From: Misgurnus anguillicaudatus
Lineage: Eukaryota > Chordata > Actinopteri > Cypriniformes > Cobitidae
Direction of reading: 5' to 3'
NCBI RefSeq assembly: GCF_027580225.2
Contig: NC_073361.2
Location: 21,647,001 to 21,711,000, forward strand
DNA: 64,000 nucleotides
Below the pieces are notes generated by a model, which was given only the letters and a program-made list of their open reading frames with translations, did no database searches and was not told where the DNA came from. Of the stretch, positions 34,161 to 46,334 are shown in pieces. Positions within the stretch are counted from its first letter, which is position 1; each line of letters starts with the position of its first letter. A program made the translations under genes and the position numbers.

Positions 34161-36261
34161 AATGTTAAAAATAAAACAATTTTAACTGTAAAAGGTAACA
34201 CAATGTAACCTTGCTCTCACTTAGAAATGTGTCCCCACATTTAGTCCTTGAATTTGAAGAATTTAAAACAACCCAGCATATTTTAAAGTGCATGACCCAC
34301 CAGACATATTGTTTATAATACACCTGCCAAATGTAAGCTGAATACATCTAATGTGCAAATGACCTGAAAGGTACTGACAACATACAGATGTTCATTTCGA
34401 TGAAGTCGGCCAGAAAAATCATCCCCCGTTTCCATGGAAACCATACTGCGAAAGGTGTCTGCCTGAACTTCAGCTGGAAATCATCGAAGCAGACGCGTCC
34501 GCAAAGATTAACCCCCGAAACCGAATTTGTTCTGTTTGCAAATTAACCACCAAACACTGGGCGAAGGGGGAAATTGATTTTCATGCATGTTATCATTTCT
34601 TTTTACAGATGTGGGCCTTCTGCTCGCCCTTTGCTTTGAAATTTTATTTACCTCCATTGTTTGCCCACCCCAAAAAAGTGAAATGTGAAAAATGTGATAT
34701 TAAAACATTCCACATATTTTCATGTTGAATACCAAGGCATTCCTATTCATCATTGAATGACATACCTTCCCATGTGTTTTAATCCGACAAACCTTGCTTT
34801 ACCAAAGGTCATTGTCACCACACCACAATGAAAGTCAAGCCTAAGATATCGTCAAAAGCAGGGGTCCGTCTTTAACAGACTGGGTTGCTCACCTCTATAT
34901 GCCCCAGCTGATTGCTTTGCATTCACAACAGCTGTGGCTCTGCAGCAATTTGCGAGCGTGCATGATCTTTCTCGCTGGATGCAAACCTATGAAAAGATCA
35001 AATTTGCCCATCTAAACTGTATTGTGTTTAGTTTAGAAACAGATGTCACGTTGAAGGATCTGCATTGTATTTGTGCAGCTTGCACAAACGTCATGCACGC
35101 TAATTTATAACAGGATCATTTGTGAGCTGCACCATCACGAACAAATTAGAAAATTGATGAACATTTTCATCATGATTTTGGTTTCTTACACATCCAACCT
35201 CATTGAAACGCTTTTCTTTGTGCATTTAGGCACTATCTCACAGCAGTGTTTGTGTCCCAGCAGTTGCATCGCTGCATGTATTTATGTATTTATCCATTGA
35301 GAGGCACACAGCATGACCCACAGCTCTGCTCAGAGCATCTCGGGGTCTGGTATTCCCCCGGGCCTCTCATCTTTTACTGTGCTGTGACAGAAAATGGAGG
35401 CAGCGAGCGCAGAGTGCTGCATTAAAAACCCTTTACCCCTTGGTGATTTATAGCCGTCCGCCCTGCCGAGCCTACAACGCCACACCATCTTTCCTGCGAA
35501 AGGCCATTTGTGAATTTCAGCTCCGGGGGGTCGGGTGCTTCATCACAAAGAGCCGACTTCACCATGAGATGGTTGCACGATTAGTAATTTTTGCATTTTA
35601 ATAGTTATTTTCACCTATTGGTGTTGGCAAAGTACCGCGGTTCTCGGTAGGCTCGGCGGTTGAGCAAGATGGAGCATTACAATTACAGAATATCCTCTCT
35701 TTGACACCAGGTAGACCTGACAATGAATATTTGAATATGCAATGACAGAGCTAAGGAAGGAAGCGGGCATGTTTTTCATCCAGCAACTGCAGAGTCTCAG
35801 TTAAGCGGAAATAAAAAGTCATTCTCTCCAGAGATGCACTGGTCCTTCGTCCTTGAAATGGGCCGCATCTTAATGGTGAAATTCATTCATTCACAGTGAA
35901 GTGAAAATGAATGTAGTTGAATGCACAGGTTACCGCATGGATGATTATCAGACCTGTAAATGTTGCCCAGCAAAAGTCTATAATTCTATTTATATAGGGT
36001 TTAACTCTATCAAATTATTTGCAACAACAAAAATATTCATAAAATATAATATGCAATAAACCAGATGTTATTTGATTTTTAGGGCTGTGATATCTTAAAA
36101 AATGAATGGGATGTGAAGTGATTTGGTCAGCTGATATGTACTAAAGCTTTTCTCAGCTCAAGAAGCTTCTGGTTCAGTCAACCAGATGATGATCCATGAG
36201 GTTGTGATCAGGACAACGGCACCATTATATGCAACAATATATCATATATACAAAATATATG
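34161..36261. other. Intergenic region with enhancer-like blocks
   Basis: No gene is supported. 34395-34660 and 35300-35700 are repeat-free and include motifs such as TTGATTTTCATGCATG and AGAATATCCTCTCTTTGACA, an aspect typical of conserved elements near developmental regulators. No splice-bounded frame with a recognisable protein was found. Confidence 0.45.
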
Positions 36262-36525
36262 TGTGACCCTGTGAAATCCAAACCTTAAAGTCTCATAGTG
36301 TAATGATGAGATTGTGAGCATCAAAGTTAGATTTTTATTGTTGATTTTACATGTTGATTTGGATCTTTCACATGACTCAGTCAATATTAAAGATATCACG
36401 GTTATATTTTCACAAAATGTTCACACGTTTTAATTATATAATAATTATATTATGTAGGATGATTTTATGTAGAAAACAGTAAATCACAAAAAATACTTTG
36501 GCTAGGTATTTAATGCAGGGTCACA
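36262..36525. mobile_element. MITE with TGTGACCCTG ends
   Basis: The left end TGTGACCCTGTGAAATCCAA is mirrored by ATGCAGGGTCACA. The interior CATGACTCAGTCAATATTAA and GGATGATTTTATGTAGAAAA is also found at 6092-6260 in fragmentary form. Length 264 bp. Confidence 0.8.
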
Positions 36526-36831
36526 TGAAAGACTTCTGTATATCTTGTCCATATATTAATTTTTCAGACTGATCTCACGAAAAGTCGTGTTATAGTCATG
36601 AAAAATGTGATTAATTTATTCGTGTCCATTGCACGAAATTCAGCTTTTTTCGTGCCTTGAGCATGAATGTCGTTTTGTGTCACTCTCACAAATTTTTATA
36701 AATAGTTTTTTGGTTGCACTACTTTTCTTTTTTTCGTGTCATTTTATGTACTGTTTTCTCAGTTTTTTTCCAATTTTTTTACCATTGTCGCTTGGGGTTG
36801 GGGTTAGAATCAATTTCTGTTACATTTTTAG

Positions 36832-37189
36832 TAGGGATGGGCATAGATTAATCTAGATTAATCTCATACAAAATAAAAGTATTTTTTGCATAATATATGA
36901 GTTTGTGCTGTGTGTAAATATTATGTATATTTACACACACACATACATACATATATATACATTTAAGAAATGTTTTATTTATATATAGTTTTTTATTTAT
37001 ATATAATATAGAATTTATAAAAATATAAATAATTGTATTTGCACATGTAAATGTTTCTTAAATACATACATGAATGTGTGTGTATTTATATATACATAAT
37101 AATTACACACAGCACAAACTCATATGTTATGCAAAAAATTACTTTTATTTTGTATGAGATTAATCTAGATTAATCTATGCCCAGCACTA
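36832..37189. mobile_element. 358-bp hAT MITE
   Basis: TAGGGATGGGCATAGATTAA at the left is mirrored by TTAATCTATGCCCAGCACTA at the right, with over 60 bp of near-perfect inverted repeat. The host word ATTTTTAG is duplicated exactly at 36824-36831 and 37190-37197. Removal restores GTTACATTTTTAGACATCC, as in the copy at 18785. The 8-bp duplication identifies hAT. Confidence 0.92.
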
Positions 37190-37448
37190 ATTTTTAGACA
37201 TCCTAATCCAAACCCCAACTCAAAATGAGAATAGCTTTAAAAGTGGAAGAAAAACATGTAAAAACCAATACATAAAAGTACATCCTAACCCAAACCCCAA
37301 ATCTAACCCCAGCCCCAAGCGACAATGATTTAAAAATGGGGAAAAAAACAATACATAATATCCCACAAAAAAGAAAGTTGTGCAACGGACACGAACAACT
37401 ATTTATAGAAATTTGTGCGAGTAACACAATAAAGACTTTTGTGCTCAA

Positions 37449-37637
37449 CACTGTAAAAATTTGCTGTAATTATCTAGCTCGTTGCCAGTAACTTACTGTA
37501 AAGGAAAGACTGAAAATGTTTCATGTTCATTTAACTTTGAACAAACTGTTGCTAGTAAATAACATAAATGTAAAATCTACAGTAAGTTACTGGCAGCTAG
37601 TTGCCAGAAATACAGTAATACTGTAATTTCTACAGAA
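37449..37637. mobile_element. CTGTAA-rich palindromic MITE inside the foldback
   Basis: CACTGTAAAAATTTGCTGTA and GCCAGTAACTTACTGTA at the left are matched by TACAGTAAGTTACTGGCAGC and TACTGTAATTTCTACAG at the right. The same family spans 50650-51030. The target duplication was not resolved. Confidence 0.65.
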
Positions 37638-37725
37638 AACGCAAAGCTGAATTTTGTGCCATGGACACAAATAAATTAAACAAATTTTTTTGTGACTATA
37701 ACACGACTTTCCATGAGATCATGTT

Positions 37726-39236
37726 GTCATTTTTGTATATATTTTGATGTTGAATAAACATATAAATGACAGAATTACACACACATGCAGTTTTTAGTGG
37801 TCAAGTTCTACTCACAATTGTTCAGTTAGCATCACTTTTTTTCTTTCTTTGGCATTGAAGTTGTTTACAGACATCAATGTTCATTTTATTTTGTTTCACT
37901 ACTTTTTTTTCATTCTGTTTTGTAGATTTTAGACACCCAGTTATTGTTTTGCTTCCAGAGCTACTTTTCTGAATATATGATTCTGTTTTACTGTACATCT
38001 ATTGCACTTCACTGTTAAAACCCCTCAGATTTAAGCATCTAATAAACAAGAGTCTAAAACTAATAAAAATGAATTCTAAAAACTATAAACAAGTCTATAT
38101 TCTTTCAATCACACGGAGTATATACACTATTATTTTTCAAAGAAACCTCATTTCACTCCAAATTTCTGTTCTTTTGAAAGCGGTCCTGCCAGCAGGAATC
38201 CATAGATCACTGAAATCATTTCAGGTGTCTAAATACTGATGTGTTATTAGTCGGATATACTTTCCAGTATACGGCTCCCACCGATATTTCCTTCATAATG
38301 TAAAAAATGAATCAAAACACACTGTAGCTTTACTTACTTTTATACTTCAGCTATTTTCAATCACTTTCAGCCCATACTGAACATCATGACAGAAAACAAT
38401 ACGTCTCACAAAAGCAATTGAAATGTGTTCCAACAGAAAAGAAAAACAGTTCTTATCCGACATGTGATTATGTAAACAAACAAGACATTGCTGTTGTTTG
38501 TTGTATAAGATGTGTCGCAGTGGAACATCTGTGTGTTTTGTGCATTGCGGTGAAGTTGTAATAAAAGTGTTGCACATGCCCTAACACACACCGTGAGGAG
38601 AAAAAGAAAAATAAAGATGGGTTGTTATGGTGATCAGTAGCACATGTGATGGTTTGATATACATATGATCAGGCAGGGGTCGCAGTAAGATATATGGTAT
38701 TGTAATGAGTGTACGGCACATGATTAAATATAGCATTCACGTCAGAGGTGTTGACCATCATCTGTTTCAGCGTGAGATTTTAAAAGATTTTAAGAGTAGA
38801 AGTGGAGTAAATCAAGAGTAAATTAAACCCTTTTGATTTGTGATGCCGTTCTGATGAAAACAGCAGGTCACTGTGACTCACACATACACAGATCAGCAAA
38901 CCTTATTTTTGCTCATTTCTATTGGCTGACTTTCTTTTTATGGACTGTTTAGAGTAATGAGAAATTATCAAACTTGAGATGTAGATTTATGAGTAATAAA
39001 CTGCAGTGGTGAGATTAGACACCGACAGAGGAGACCCGGGGCAAGTTGTCACACTTTTTTTCTGCCATTATTGTTTCGTGCAGAAACATTTTATAATAAA
39101 TAATATAATAAATAAATAATGTGTATTTTTACATAAATTGCATAAATATATGACTTTTAAAACATGTTAGTTGCAGCATGAATTATTTAGAATTTATTTT
39201 ATTTTTATTCATTTAGGATGCTTTTATTCAAAGCCC
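37726..39236. other. Intergenic DNA, no gene
   Basis: AT-rich unique sequence. No supported gene, complete mobile element or long repeat was recognised. Confidence 0.45.
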
Positions 39237-39240
39237 TTAA

Positions 39241-40111
39241 AGTGCACCTATTTCATTGCAAAAAAATTGTGTATTTGGTATAATACAATGTGTTTGCATG
39301 GTTTATGGTTAAAAAAAACACATTTATAGTGCATTTGAATAGTGCTGTGTCCCTGATTGGCCAGCTAATCTGTACGTTGTGATTGTTCTGAATACCTCTG
39401 ACATCAGCAGAAATGTGACGCTCCTTACCATGTTTGAAAGATTCGGTCACAATGCAATGCTAACAGGAGTTAACTTATAGGCTGTAAGTCCGAAATGGGA
39501 GGAATTATGATAATTTCGGTCTTGTTTACATCACCAATCCCAGGAAGTAACCATTGCATACAATCCGTGTGTTTGTTGTAGTCCAAGAAAAGAGATTTAC
39601 GTTGGGGTATGTACCTTTTATATATAGTTAACATGTACTAATACACACTTACTTTGTGTTTACACCAGACGCGGTAGAGGTGGCAAAAACACACTATTCG
39701 CGCACAGTTGGACGTTTGAACATTTTAAGTTTACTCACTTCATTCGTGCGTGAAAGCCAAAATTATAGTCATTTGAGACATTTATGCGAAAATTTGTGTC
39801 GTGGGAGGGGCTTCTGCAACTCTGCTCACTTCCTGTAATCACGTCACTACTAGAGCAAGCTCCTGATTGGTTAACATGGCGCGAATATCCGCAAAAGGTC
39901 AGATTTTTCAACTTGCGCATTTCCCGCGGCAATGCTCAATTCACACTGAACGCGCCATTCGCACATACCATGCCGCAGGATGCCTATTTACGTCTTTGCA
40001 TTGACTTAAAATGTAAATCATTTGCGCTTGCTGCCTCTTCCGTGTCTGGTGTGAACGCACAGTTACACACCAAAGGAAATGTAAAATCGTGAATCGGACA
40101 TTAGGTGCTCT
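39241..40111. mobile_element. TTAA-flanked element (GGTGC ends), interrupted
   Basis: TTAAAGTGCACCTATT at the left is mirrored by AATTAGG-like TTAGGTGCTCTTTAA at the right, with TTAA at 39237-39240 and 40112-40115. The interior has TTGGTATAATACAATGTGTT, a recurrent cyprinid repeat. It is split by the element at 39658-40058. The TTAAAG end again suggests a T2/Kolobok-type MITE. Confidence 0.7.
39658..40058. mobile_element. CpG-rich MITE with ACACCAGACGCGG ends
   Basis: GTTTACACCAGACGCGG at the left is mirrored by CCGTGTCTGGTGTGAACGC at the right. The interior has several CGCG-containing words and complementary blocks. It sits inside the TTAA element 39241-40111. Confidence 0.75.
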
Positions 40112-40129
40112 TTAACAAATGAGGGGGTA

Positions 40130-40260
40130 TTCTAATAAAATGTTGAGTTGTTTTAACACATGGTTGGGTAAAAATTGAACAAAACCAAATTGTACAGAAC
40201 CAACCTATGCTGGGTTGTTGCTACCCAACTATGTGTTGAAACAACCCAACATGGGTTTAT
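40130..40260. repeat. GGGTTGTTT palindromic repeat, short copy
   Basis: GAGTTGTTTTAACACATGGT then TGGGTAAAAATTG is opposed by CCAACTATGTGTTGAAACAA then CCCAACATGGG. Similar text lies at 10787 and 47850. Confidence 0.65.
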
Positions 40261-41196
40261 TTACAATTTATATCAATGTAAATTCATATAAATGACATTT
40301 TTGTTAACATTTTCATTTTAGATGATTTTGAAAACACATTTATATAATTAAACATTTGACTTAAACCCTTATGGTTACTGTGATGCAACCCTTATGACAG
40401 CTAGACCCAGTCTCCTTACTAAAGACATTCAAATGCAACCTGCATTTATGCATGAATACTTCAAAGGGGTTGGCAAAAGGTCCCTGCTTACTAATAACAT
40501 CACTTAAGCTTCGCAAATCTGAACATTCAGAAAGCCCAGTGATTGCTTCATCCCGCAGATCTGAGCCGCCCCTTCGAGTGGTAAACAGGTTAGAGAGGAA
40601 AATGCTTGTAATCCAAGTCCCATGTTTGGAAATGAGAGGGCCTTTTGTGTAGCCCGGGAGTGTGTGTGTGATGCGCTGGTTTATAATTTACATACGGCTC
40701 TGCTCTTTGTAAATATGCAGGGTGAAATCCACTCCACCAGACAGTCGCTGCCAAAACACACACAACGGCTCTACTGGTACACAATGGTTGGCCCCTTGTT
40801 CAACATCTTTGCAATGAATAAATGAATAACATTGCACCAGAAGTCGGTAAAATGCACGTGGCTGCTCAGATATTCATTTCGACTTGTGAAAGTTTTGTGC
40901 TGATCATTTACAAAGCTTTTAATGAAGAAATTATGACTACACACATAATGAAATACCCAAAAGTTATTCTTTTAATGGGTTTGAAGATAAGACCCCTTGT
41001 CATCTTTATATCATTCACTATACTCTTTTATAATAGTCTGAAGCAGTGGCAGCCGGTAACTTATTTTTCGAGGGCGCACGATGCGAAGCTCGGCATAAAA
41101 TAAAACCATGATAAAAGTGACCCTCGCGTTTGCCAGATACTCGCCTAATCTCATGTGTAATCAGATTTTAGTGTTAAGTTAGTGTCTTGCGCAGCC
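40261..41196. other. Intergenic DNA, no gene
   Basis: Unique sequence. 40440-40830 has mixed composition with AATAATCA-like and CTCTGCTCTTTGTAAATATG text and might be regulatory. No gene is supported. Confidence 0.4.
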
Positions 41197-41437
41197 GATC
41201 TCATGAGAAATCGTACATATTGTACGGGTTGGCTAATTCGTAGCAATTCATACGAAGTTAATCGTGCAAAATCGTACGATTCTCATGAAAAACAACAACA
41301 AAACCGAACTCCTAACCTCGTCCCCAACCCCGCACCTAACCCCATGTCACAGCGGTCAAGGCAAATCGTACCAAAACAAACGAATGTGGTCGTATGAATT
41401 GATACGAATAAAAATATGTACGAATTCTCGTGAGATA
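41197..41437. mobile_element. Foldback element with TCGTAC-rich arms
   Basis: GATCTCATGAGAAATCGTAC at the left is opposed by ATGTACGAATTCTCGTGAGA at the right. Internal blocks GGCTAATTCGTAGCAATTCA and GTCGTATGAATTGATACGAA are also complementary. A partial relative is embedded at 48023-48135. Confidence 0.75.
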
Positions 41438-42469
41438 GCGTTGTCTTGTGAGTGTTTTGTGAACACAAGCGTCTCTTTTATCATAAACCCTTTTCATGTG
41501 CGTGCAACAGGCACGTATTTTGACAAGACGCATGATGCACATGGTTCACATGACGCAACGAACACATATTTTGAAATTGTCCTCCCTTTAAAGTTTCTTT
41601 ACTGAACCATACAGCTTGTGAATGAAAGAATGCAGTAGTAATATCAGCTTTATTTCTGAAAACAGCTTTTGAAAACACACATTGCTTATAAAAATTCATA
41701 GTTATTGCCTAAATGTATTTATAAGTGCTGTGAAAGATGACCTGTTTACTGCGGTTGCCATAGTGTTGTTTCCAGTGTAAGAAACAATTAAATACAAATA
41801 CTGAATTATGCAGAGTTTCAAACTCAATTCACGGCTGTCCCAGAGGTGCGCGCTTTGGAAGAAAATTAAAAGAAGGATTTAGGTTTTGGCCTCACTTTAT
41901 TTCGGCAGACATTGTGAAGAAAATCAAATCCAAGCTACTTTACATTAATATTTACAGTAATGCTCTTAGCAGACGCATTTCTTCTTTACTAAAGAGACTT
42001 ATAAGAAGTTGCTGCCATCCCCTACAACCAAAAACAGATTTAAAAAGTGCATTTCGGAAAGAAGAGACAGCTATAGATTTAATAAAGTCTTAAGGAGTGT
42101 AAATAATAGAATCAGCAGATGCTTACTATTTTTTGTTCGCTTACTTTCGACTTGCTTCTTACTACACTGGCAGAAATAAAAAAAACAAAAGCTGTCACAA
42201 GGACAGTACCATTTCATATGTACTTTAAAGTCCATGTAAAGGGATATAAAATATGTGTTATGAGTTTGTCACAACACAGAAAAAATGTGTTAAAGAAAAA
42301 AACACCAAATAAATAAAATTAGCTATTAAAATCTGGGAAAAATAAGCAGCATTCTCCGCTCTCAATCAGCTTTGTTATGGGTGGGGCCAGGCTCTGAAAA
42401 CAGAAATATGGAAAAACTGTTTAACGGTGTAACTCCACAATTCAGAAACCTATGACATAGTTCACATGT
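41438..42469. other. Intergenic DNA, no gene
   Basis: No gene is supported. 41945-42000 vaguely resembles a SINE tail (CTCTTAGCAGACGCATTTCT) but is too degraded to call. The rest is AT-rich unique sequence. Confidence 0.4.
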
Positions 42470-42640
42470 GTCCCTGTGTAGCTCAGTGGTAGAGCATTGT
42501 GTTTGCAGCGCAAATGGTCATGGGTTTGAACCCAGGGAACCCACATACTGTTAAAACCTATACTGTAAAGCCTATACTATATTGTAATGCACTGTAAGTC
42601 ATTTTGGATAAAAGCGTCTGATAAATGCATAAACACAGTC
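42470..42640 (+). mobile_element. tRNA-derived SINE
   Basis: Box A-like TAGCTCAGTGGTAGAG is at 42479-42494 and box B-like GGGTTTGAACCC at 42522-42533. These are followed by CAGGGAACCCACATA and the tail GTAAGTCATTTTGGATAAAA then GCGTCTGATAAATGCATAAA. It matches the truncated copy at 15022 and the cyprinid SINE type. It is not a functional tRNA gene. Confidence 0.85.
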
Positions 42641-42696
42641 TTTGTAACGTGTTTCAGCGATACATTTATAATGTGTTTAGAAACAATTTACACACA

Positions 42697-42957
42697 CTGT
42701 AAAACCTAAAAGTTAACTCAACTCAAACCATTTAAGTAAACCGGTTGCATTAGTTTTATAACACATACATTTGAGTACTGTGAACTTAAACAAATTGAAT
42801 CATATGCAGTTATGCACTTATATTTAGGTCCACGCTACTTAAATATAATAACTCAAGTTCACAGTACTTAAATGTATGTGTTTTAAAACTTAAATGGCCT
42901 AATGCAACCGCTTTACTTAAATGGTTTGAGTTAAGTTAACTGTTAGGTTTTACAGTG
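42697..42957. mobile_element. Palindromic MITE with CACTGTAAAACCTAAAAG ends
   Basis: CACTGTAAAACCTAAAAGTT at the left is mirrored by GTTAGGTTTTACAGTG at the right. The arms extend over 100 bp with complementary CTCAAACCATTTAAGTAAAC / CTTTACTTAAATGGTTTGAG and TAAGTTTTAAAA-like blocks. Confidence 0.85.
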
Positions 42958-42996
42958 CACATTTTAAAGGGGCCAATATGTACCATTGAGGTACAA

Positions 42997-44012
42997 ATGA
43001 AGAGTTTGGTTCCAAAACATGATAAATGCCATTTTTGACAAAAAAAATGAGTTACCGCCAAAATCATTATTGTATCAGGTCAGTATTAAAAAGTAAATTC
43101 TTAATTTTACGCAAAATCCGATATCCGCCGTGTTATTCTGTAATCTTTTCTTCCTTCTTTCCCAAAACACGATAAATGCCAGTCCTCCTTCTTTGCAGAT
43201 TGCAATTAATCTGCTCAACAAATCACAGCGCACCATTCCACGCACTGTGAACAACAATGGCGGCACGTTGAATACACAAAAAATCCTAGTTTTCCTCATC
43301 TACTTTGTACTTTGTGATCAACAAACAAACAAAAACAAAATAATACTTTTATGGCATTGCTGTGGTGGTTTTCTGTGACGGAGAAGAAACACAAGCCATC
43401 AAAATCTAATAATTTATACGAGAGGCACTCGGGAGACGGAAAAATGTCGGCTGTTGTTTGCATCAAGCTTCTGTTATGCTAACACATTGACTCCAGGGGA
43501 TCTTATAACAAACTTTCCATTATTTTATGCAAAGTCAACGAAAATCAAGCAGGACCAAAACATTTTACAGCTGATCGCTGTCGAAAAAGTTAAGCGACAA
43601 CGTCCCAAGGATGACAGCAGCAATGATAGTGTTATTAATATGACAAAGTAAGTGTTTTAATTAATGCCATTAATGTTTATTTTTTAATCAGTGTATACCA
43701 TTAGTCAACTAAATGAATATATCATGGCAAAGATGAATGCACATTTATATATTGATTCAATACATTTATAGCATTTAAAAAAAACTTGTCATTATTGCAT
43801 TTTGTGAAAAAAATAATAAGTTTTTGTAATAAATCTTTGAAAATCAAATTATGGATTTGAATTTTTAATGTTATTATAACCTAAAGATGCTATGTGAACA
43901 TTTGTAACAGTAAATAGTGGTTTTCATCTTGTCATTTTCTTGGTATAGAAAACACATTTTTACCGAAATTAGTCAAAATGGATTTATTGCGTTTTGGAAC
44001 CAAACTCTTCAT
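42997..44012. mobile_element. 1-kb transposon relic with long inverted ends
   Basis: ATGAAGAGTTTGGTTCCAAA then AC at the left is mirrored by GTTTTGGAACCAAACTCTTC then AT at the right. Inside is a CpG-containing part (43130-43650) with a 65-codon frame (43454-43651) that runs into a CAAA/GTAAGTG splice-donor-like site. This may be a remnant of an autonomous element's first exon or captured DNA. No catalytic domain is visible and the superfamily is unknown. Confidence 0.7.
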
Positions 44013-45928
44013 ATATGAACCCTTCATATATATGTACAACGATGTACTTTCTGAAGGGCTAATCTCCCGACTGACAGCTTAAATGTACTTGTATATTTAC
44101 AACTGTGTGTAGTATAATGACATTTTCCTAACTTTGATCTGTCTATATGAATTATCATGAACAGAACTATTTAATGCTTAAAATCTGAATGTAATATTTC
44201 GGTTTAGTCACCATGCAGTTTTTTCATCACACATACTCACTTGTAGTTGTAACGTGGCAAGCAATGTTTGTAAACAACATTCTTAAAACAACATGAGCGA
44301 ATATTCATCCCTAGTGGATGTTTATGTTGGACATTTGTTTTTGCATCTTACAGACCTGTAGTCTGTATCGTAAACAGATTTTGCATTTAAACATACTTAA
44401 GGTTTGATGAATTTGATGCAGCATCTGTTACTTCAGCCTGCTAGGAGAAAATACACATCTGAAATACCCTTGACTATTTGTTGATTTAAGAAACATAAAA
44501 GACGGAACTTATAAAAGCCACTTTCCTATTCGTCAATCTTAAGTGAGCTCCTATAACAGAAGTTTTACTTTGAGTTGGAAAATAAACGTAGTCTGAAGAA
44601 ACAACACAGACATTTTGATAACAAAACCAGATCTGTACACGTAAAAGAGCTTGAAAAAAAAACATTGATGCTTTTCTTTTGTAATATCAAATCTACAAAA
44701 CTAAGCGCTGTTCTTTAAACATCGTCGATGCCTCAGGTGTTCAACAATTCACAAGGTTTCTTCAGATGTATGGCCTCAACTATAACGCATTGAACATCAG
44801 CCGAGAAATATTGTTTTGTTTGCGAGAAGGAAATAAGACATTTCTCTGTGAGGGATGGTATCATACAACAAGTTTTATCTGTCTTAAGCAATAGTGTCTC
44901 CCGACCTTCATCTCAAGCCATCTGGGAGGAGTGGTTTTCTGAGCATATCGGAAAACATAACAGAACAATCTGCCTGCGAAGTCCCGGCGGGTTACAAACA
45001 ACATCTTTTCTGCAAGCATTTGTTTCAGAGGTGTAGCTCTTCGACTTATTTAGATATCCCCCAGGTCTCCTAACTTTCCCATTCTTTAGATATTTGTGTT
45101 AGTTGAGCATATTGGCTACATGGATATTGGAAATGTAAGGAGCTTTTTCCGTAATCCTCTTTCTTTTACATCTGTTGTGATTTACAGTATGGGGAGAATA
45201 TATTATATATTGTATCAAAGTCGCAGACATTAAACCATGCTAGATATGAATCTTGATGAAGTCTCTCATATTACCTGTAAATCTGTTTATATTGGCCTTT
45301 ATGTTAAGAACATTGCAAAGTATTGGGGGAACTTGCATCCATGTGAGGGAACAATAACTCTCATATATTACAGCACCTATATTTCTGCGAAAAAAGTTTC
45401 TTGCTTTAAATGCAAAAGTACATCTATTGAGTAATGTCTGAAAGCTGCCCGAATAAATGGAAGAAAACATAGACCATAATTACGACTGATGATGAATGCA
45501 AAAATGAAATTAGGGAATTGATCTATGCCATAAATCCAGAGCTGTTCTATTAATACAAGGCCTATAAATTCAGAGCAGCATAAATTATTAGCAGTTTTGC
45601 CTGGAGAGTGAACACACATCTGGTGGGAGCGCTCAGGTGCAGATATGGTAAATGAAACACAGGTGTGTGAAACAGAGCAAGTTTATGAATCAAAGAAGAA
45701 ACTCAAAAATAGCTCTCATGATCAGTGGTGGGAGCTGTAAAAAGATTAAAAACAGAGTGGAAAGATTAAACGAAAGAAGCAAGCAAACAATGAGATTTTT
45801 TTAAAACAAACTCTATTATGATCTGAATCTGAATCTGAATAGGAGAACTGTACTTGTAATAAACTATTTTTTATTTGTATTATTATTATTTTTTTTTGCT
45901 ACTGTATTGTTTTTGTATGATTGTATTG
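44013..45928. other. Intergenic DNA, no gene
   Basis: Mostly unique AT-rich DNA. 44700-45060 and 45230-45620 are repeat-free and of mixed composition. Several 60-80 codon frames on both strands have no recognisable domain. No gene is supported. Confidence 0.4.
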
Positions 45929-46334
45929 TTAAAGGGGTCATATTATGAGATTTTTTAAAGATGTAAAATAAGTCTTTGGTGTCCCTTTGGAGTGCGTATG
46001 TGAAGTTTTAGCTTAAAATACCCCACAGATAATTTATTATAGCATGTTAAAATTGCCACTTTGTAGGTTTGCGCAAAAATTTGCCTTTTTTGTTTGTGTC
46101 CTTTAAAATGCAAATGAGCTGATGAAATGCAAATGATGGTGATGTGTTAAAATTAAAACTAAATTTTTTTCTCACTCTTTCTCTCTGCACTAAATGGCAG
46201 TGCTGTGGTTGGATAGTGCAGATTAAGGGGTGCTATTATTGTAATGAGACTTGCTACCTACATCACAAAACAGGCGAAAACTGAATGACTTAATTTTTCA
46301 CGTTTGCAGAAAATGGTTTTCCAAAACTAAGTTA

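Larger units (their letters stand above)
36567..37725. mobile_element. Foldback element (GTCGTGTTATAGTCA family) with two insertions
   Basis: The left end CTCACGAAAAGTCGTGTTAT is mirrored by ACTATAACACGACTTTCCAT then GAGATC. The arms also share GGTTGGGGTTAGAATCA-type and CCCCAAGCGACAATGATT text. It is interrupted by a hAT MITE (36832-37189) and by a CTGTAA element (37449-37637). Confidence 0.8.

Noticed and set aside
41264..41605. 113-codon plus-strand frame
   Set aside because: Its first half is the TCGTAC foldback element; no domain is recognisable.
42479..42533. tRNA gene
   Set aside because: Box A and box B are present, but the body cannot fold as a tRNA and is followed by the SINE tail; it is a SINE head.
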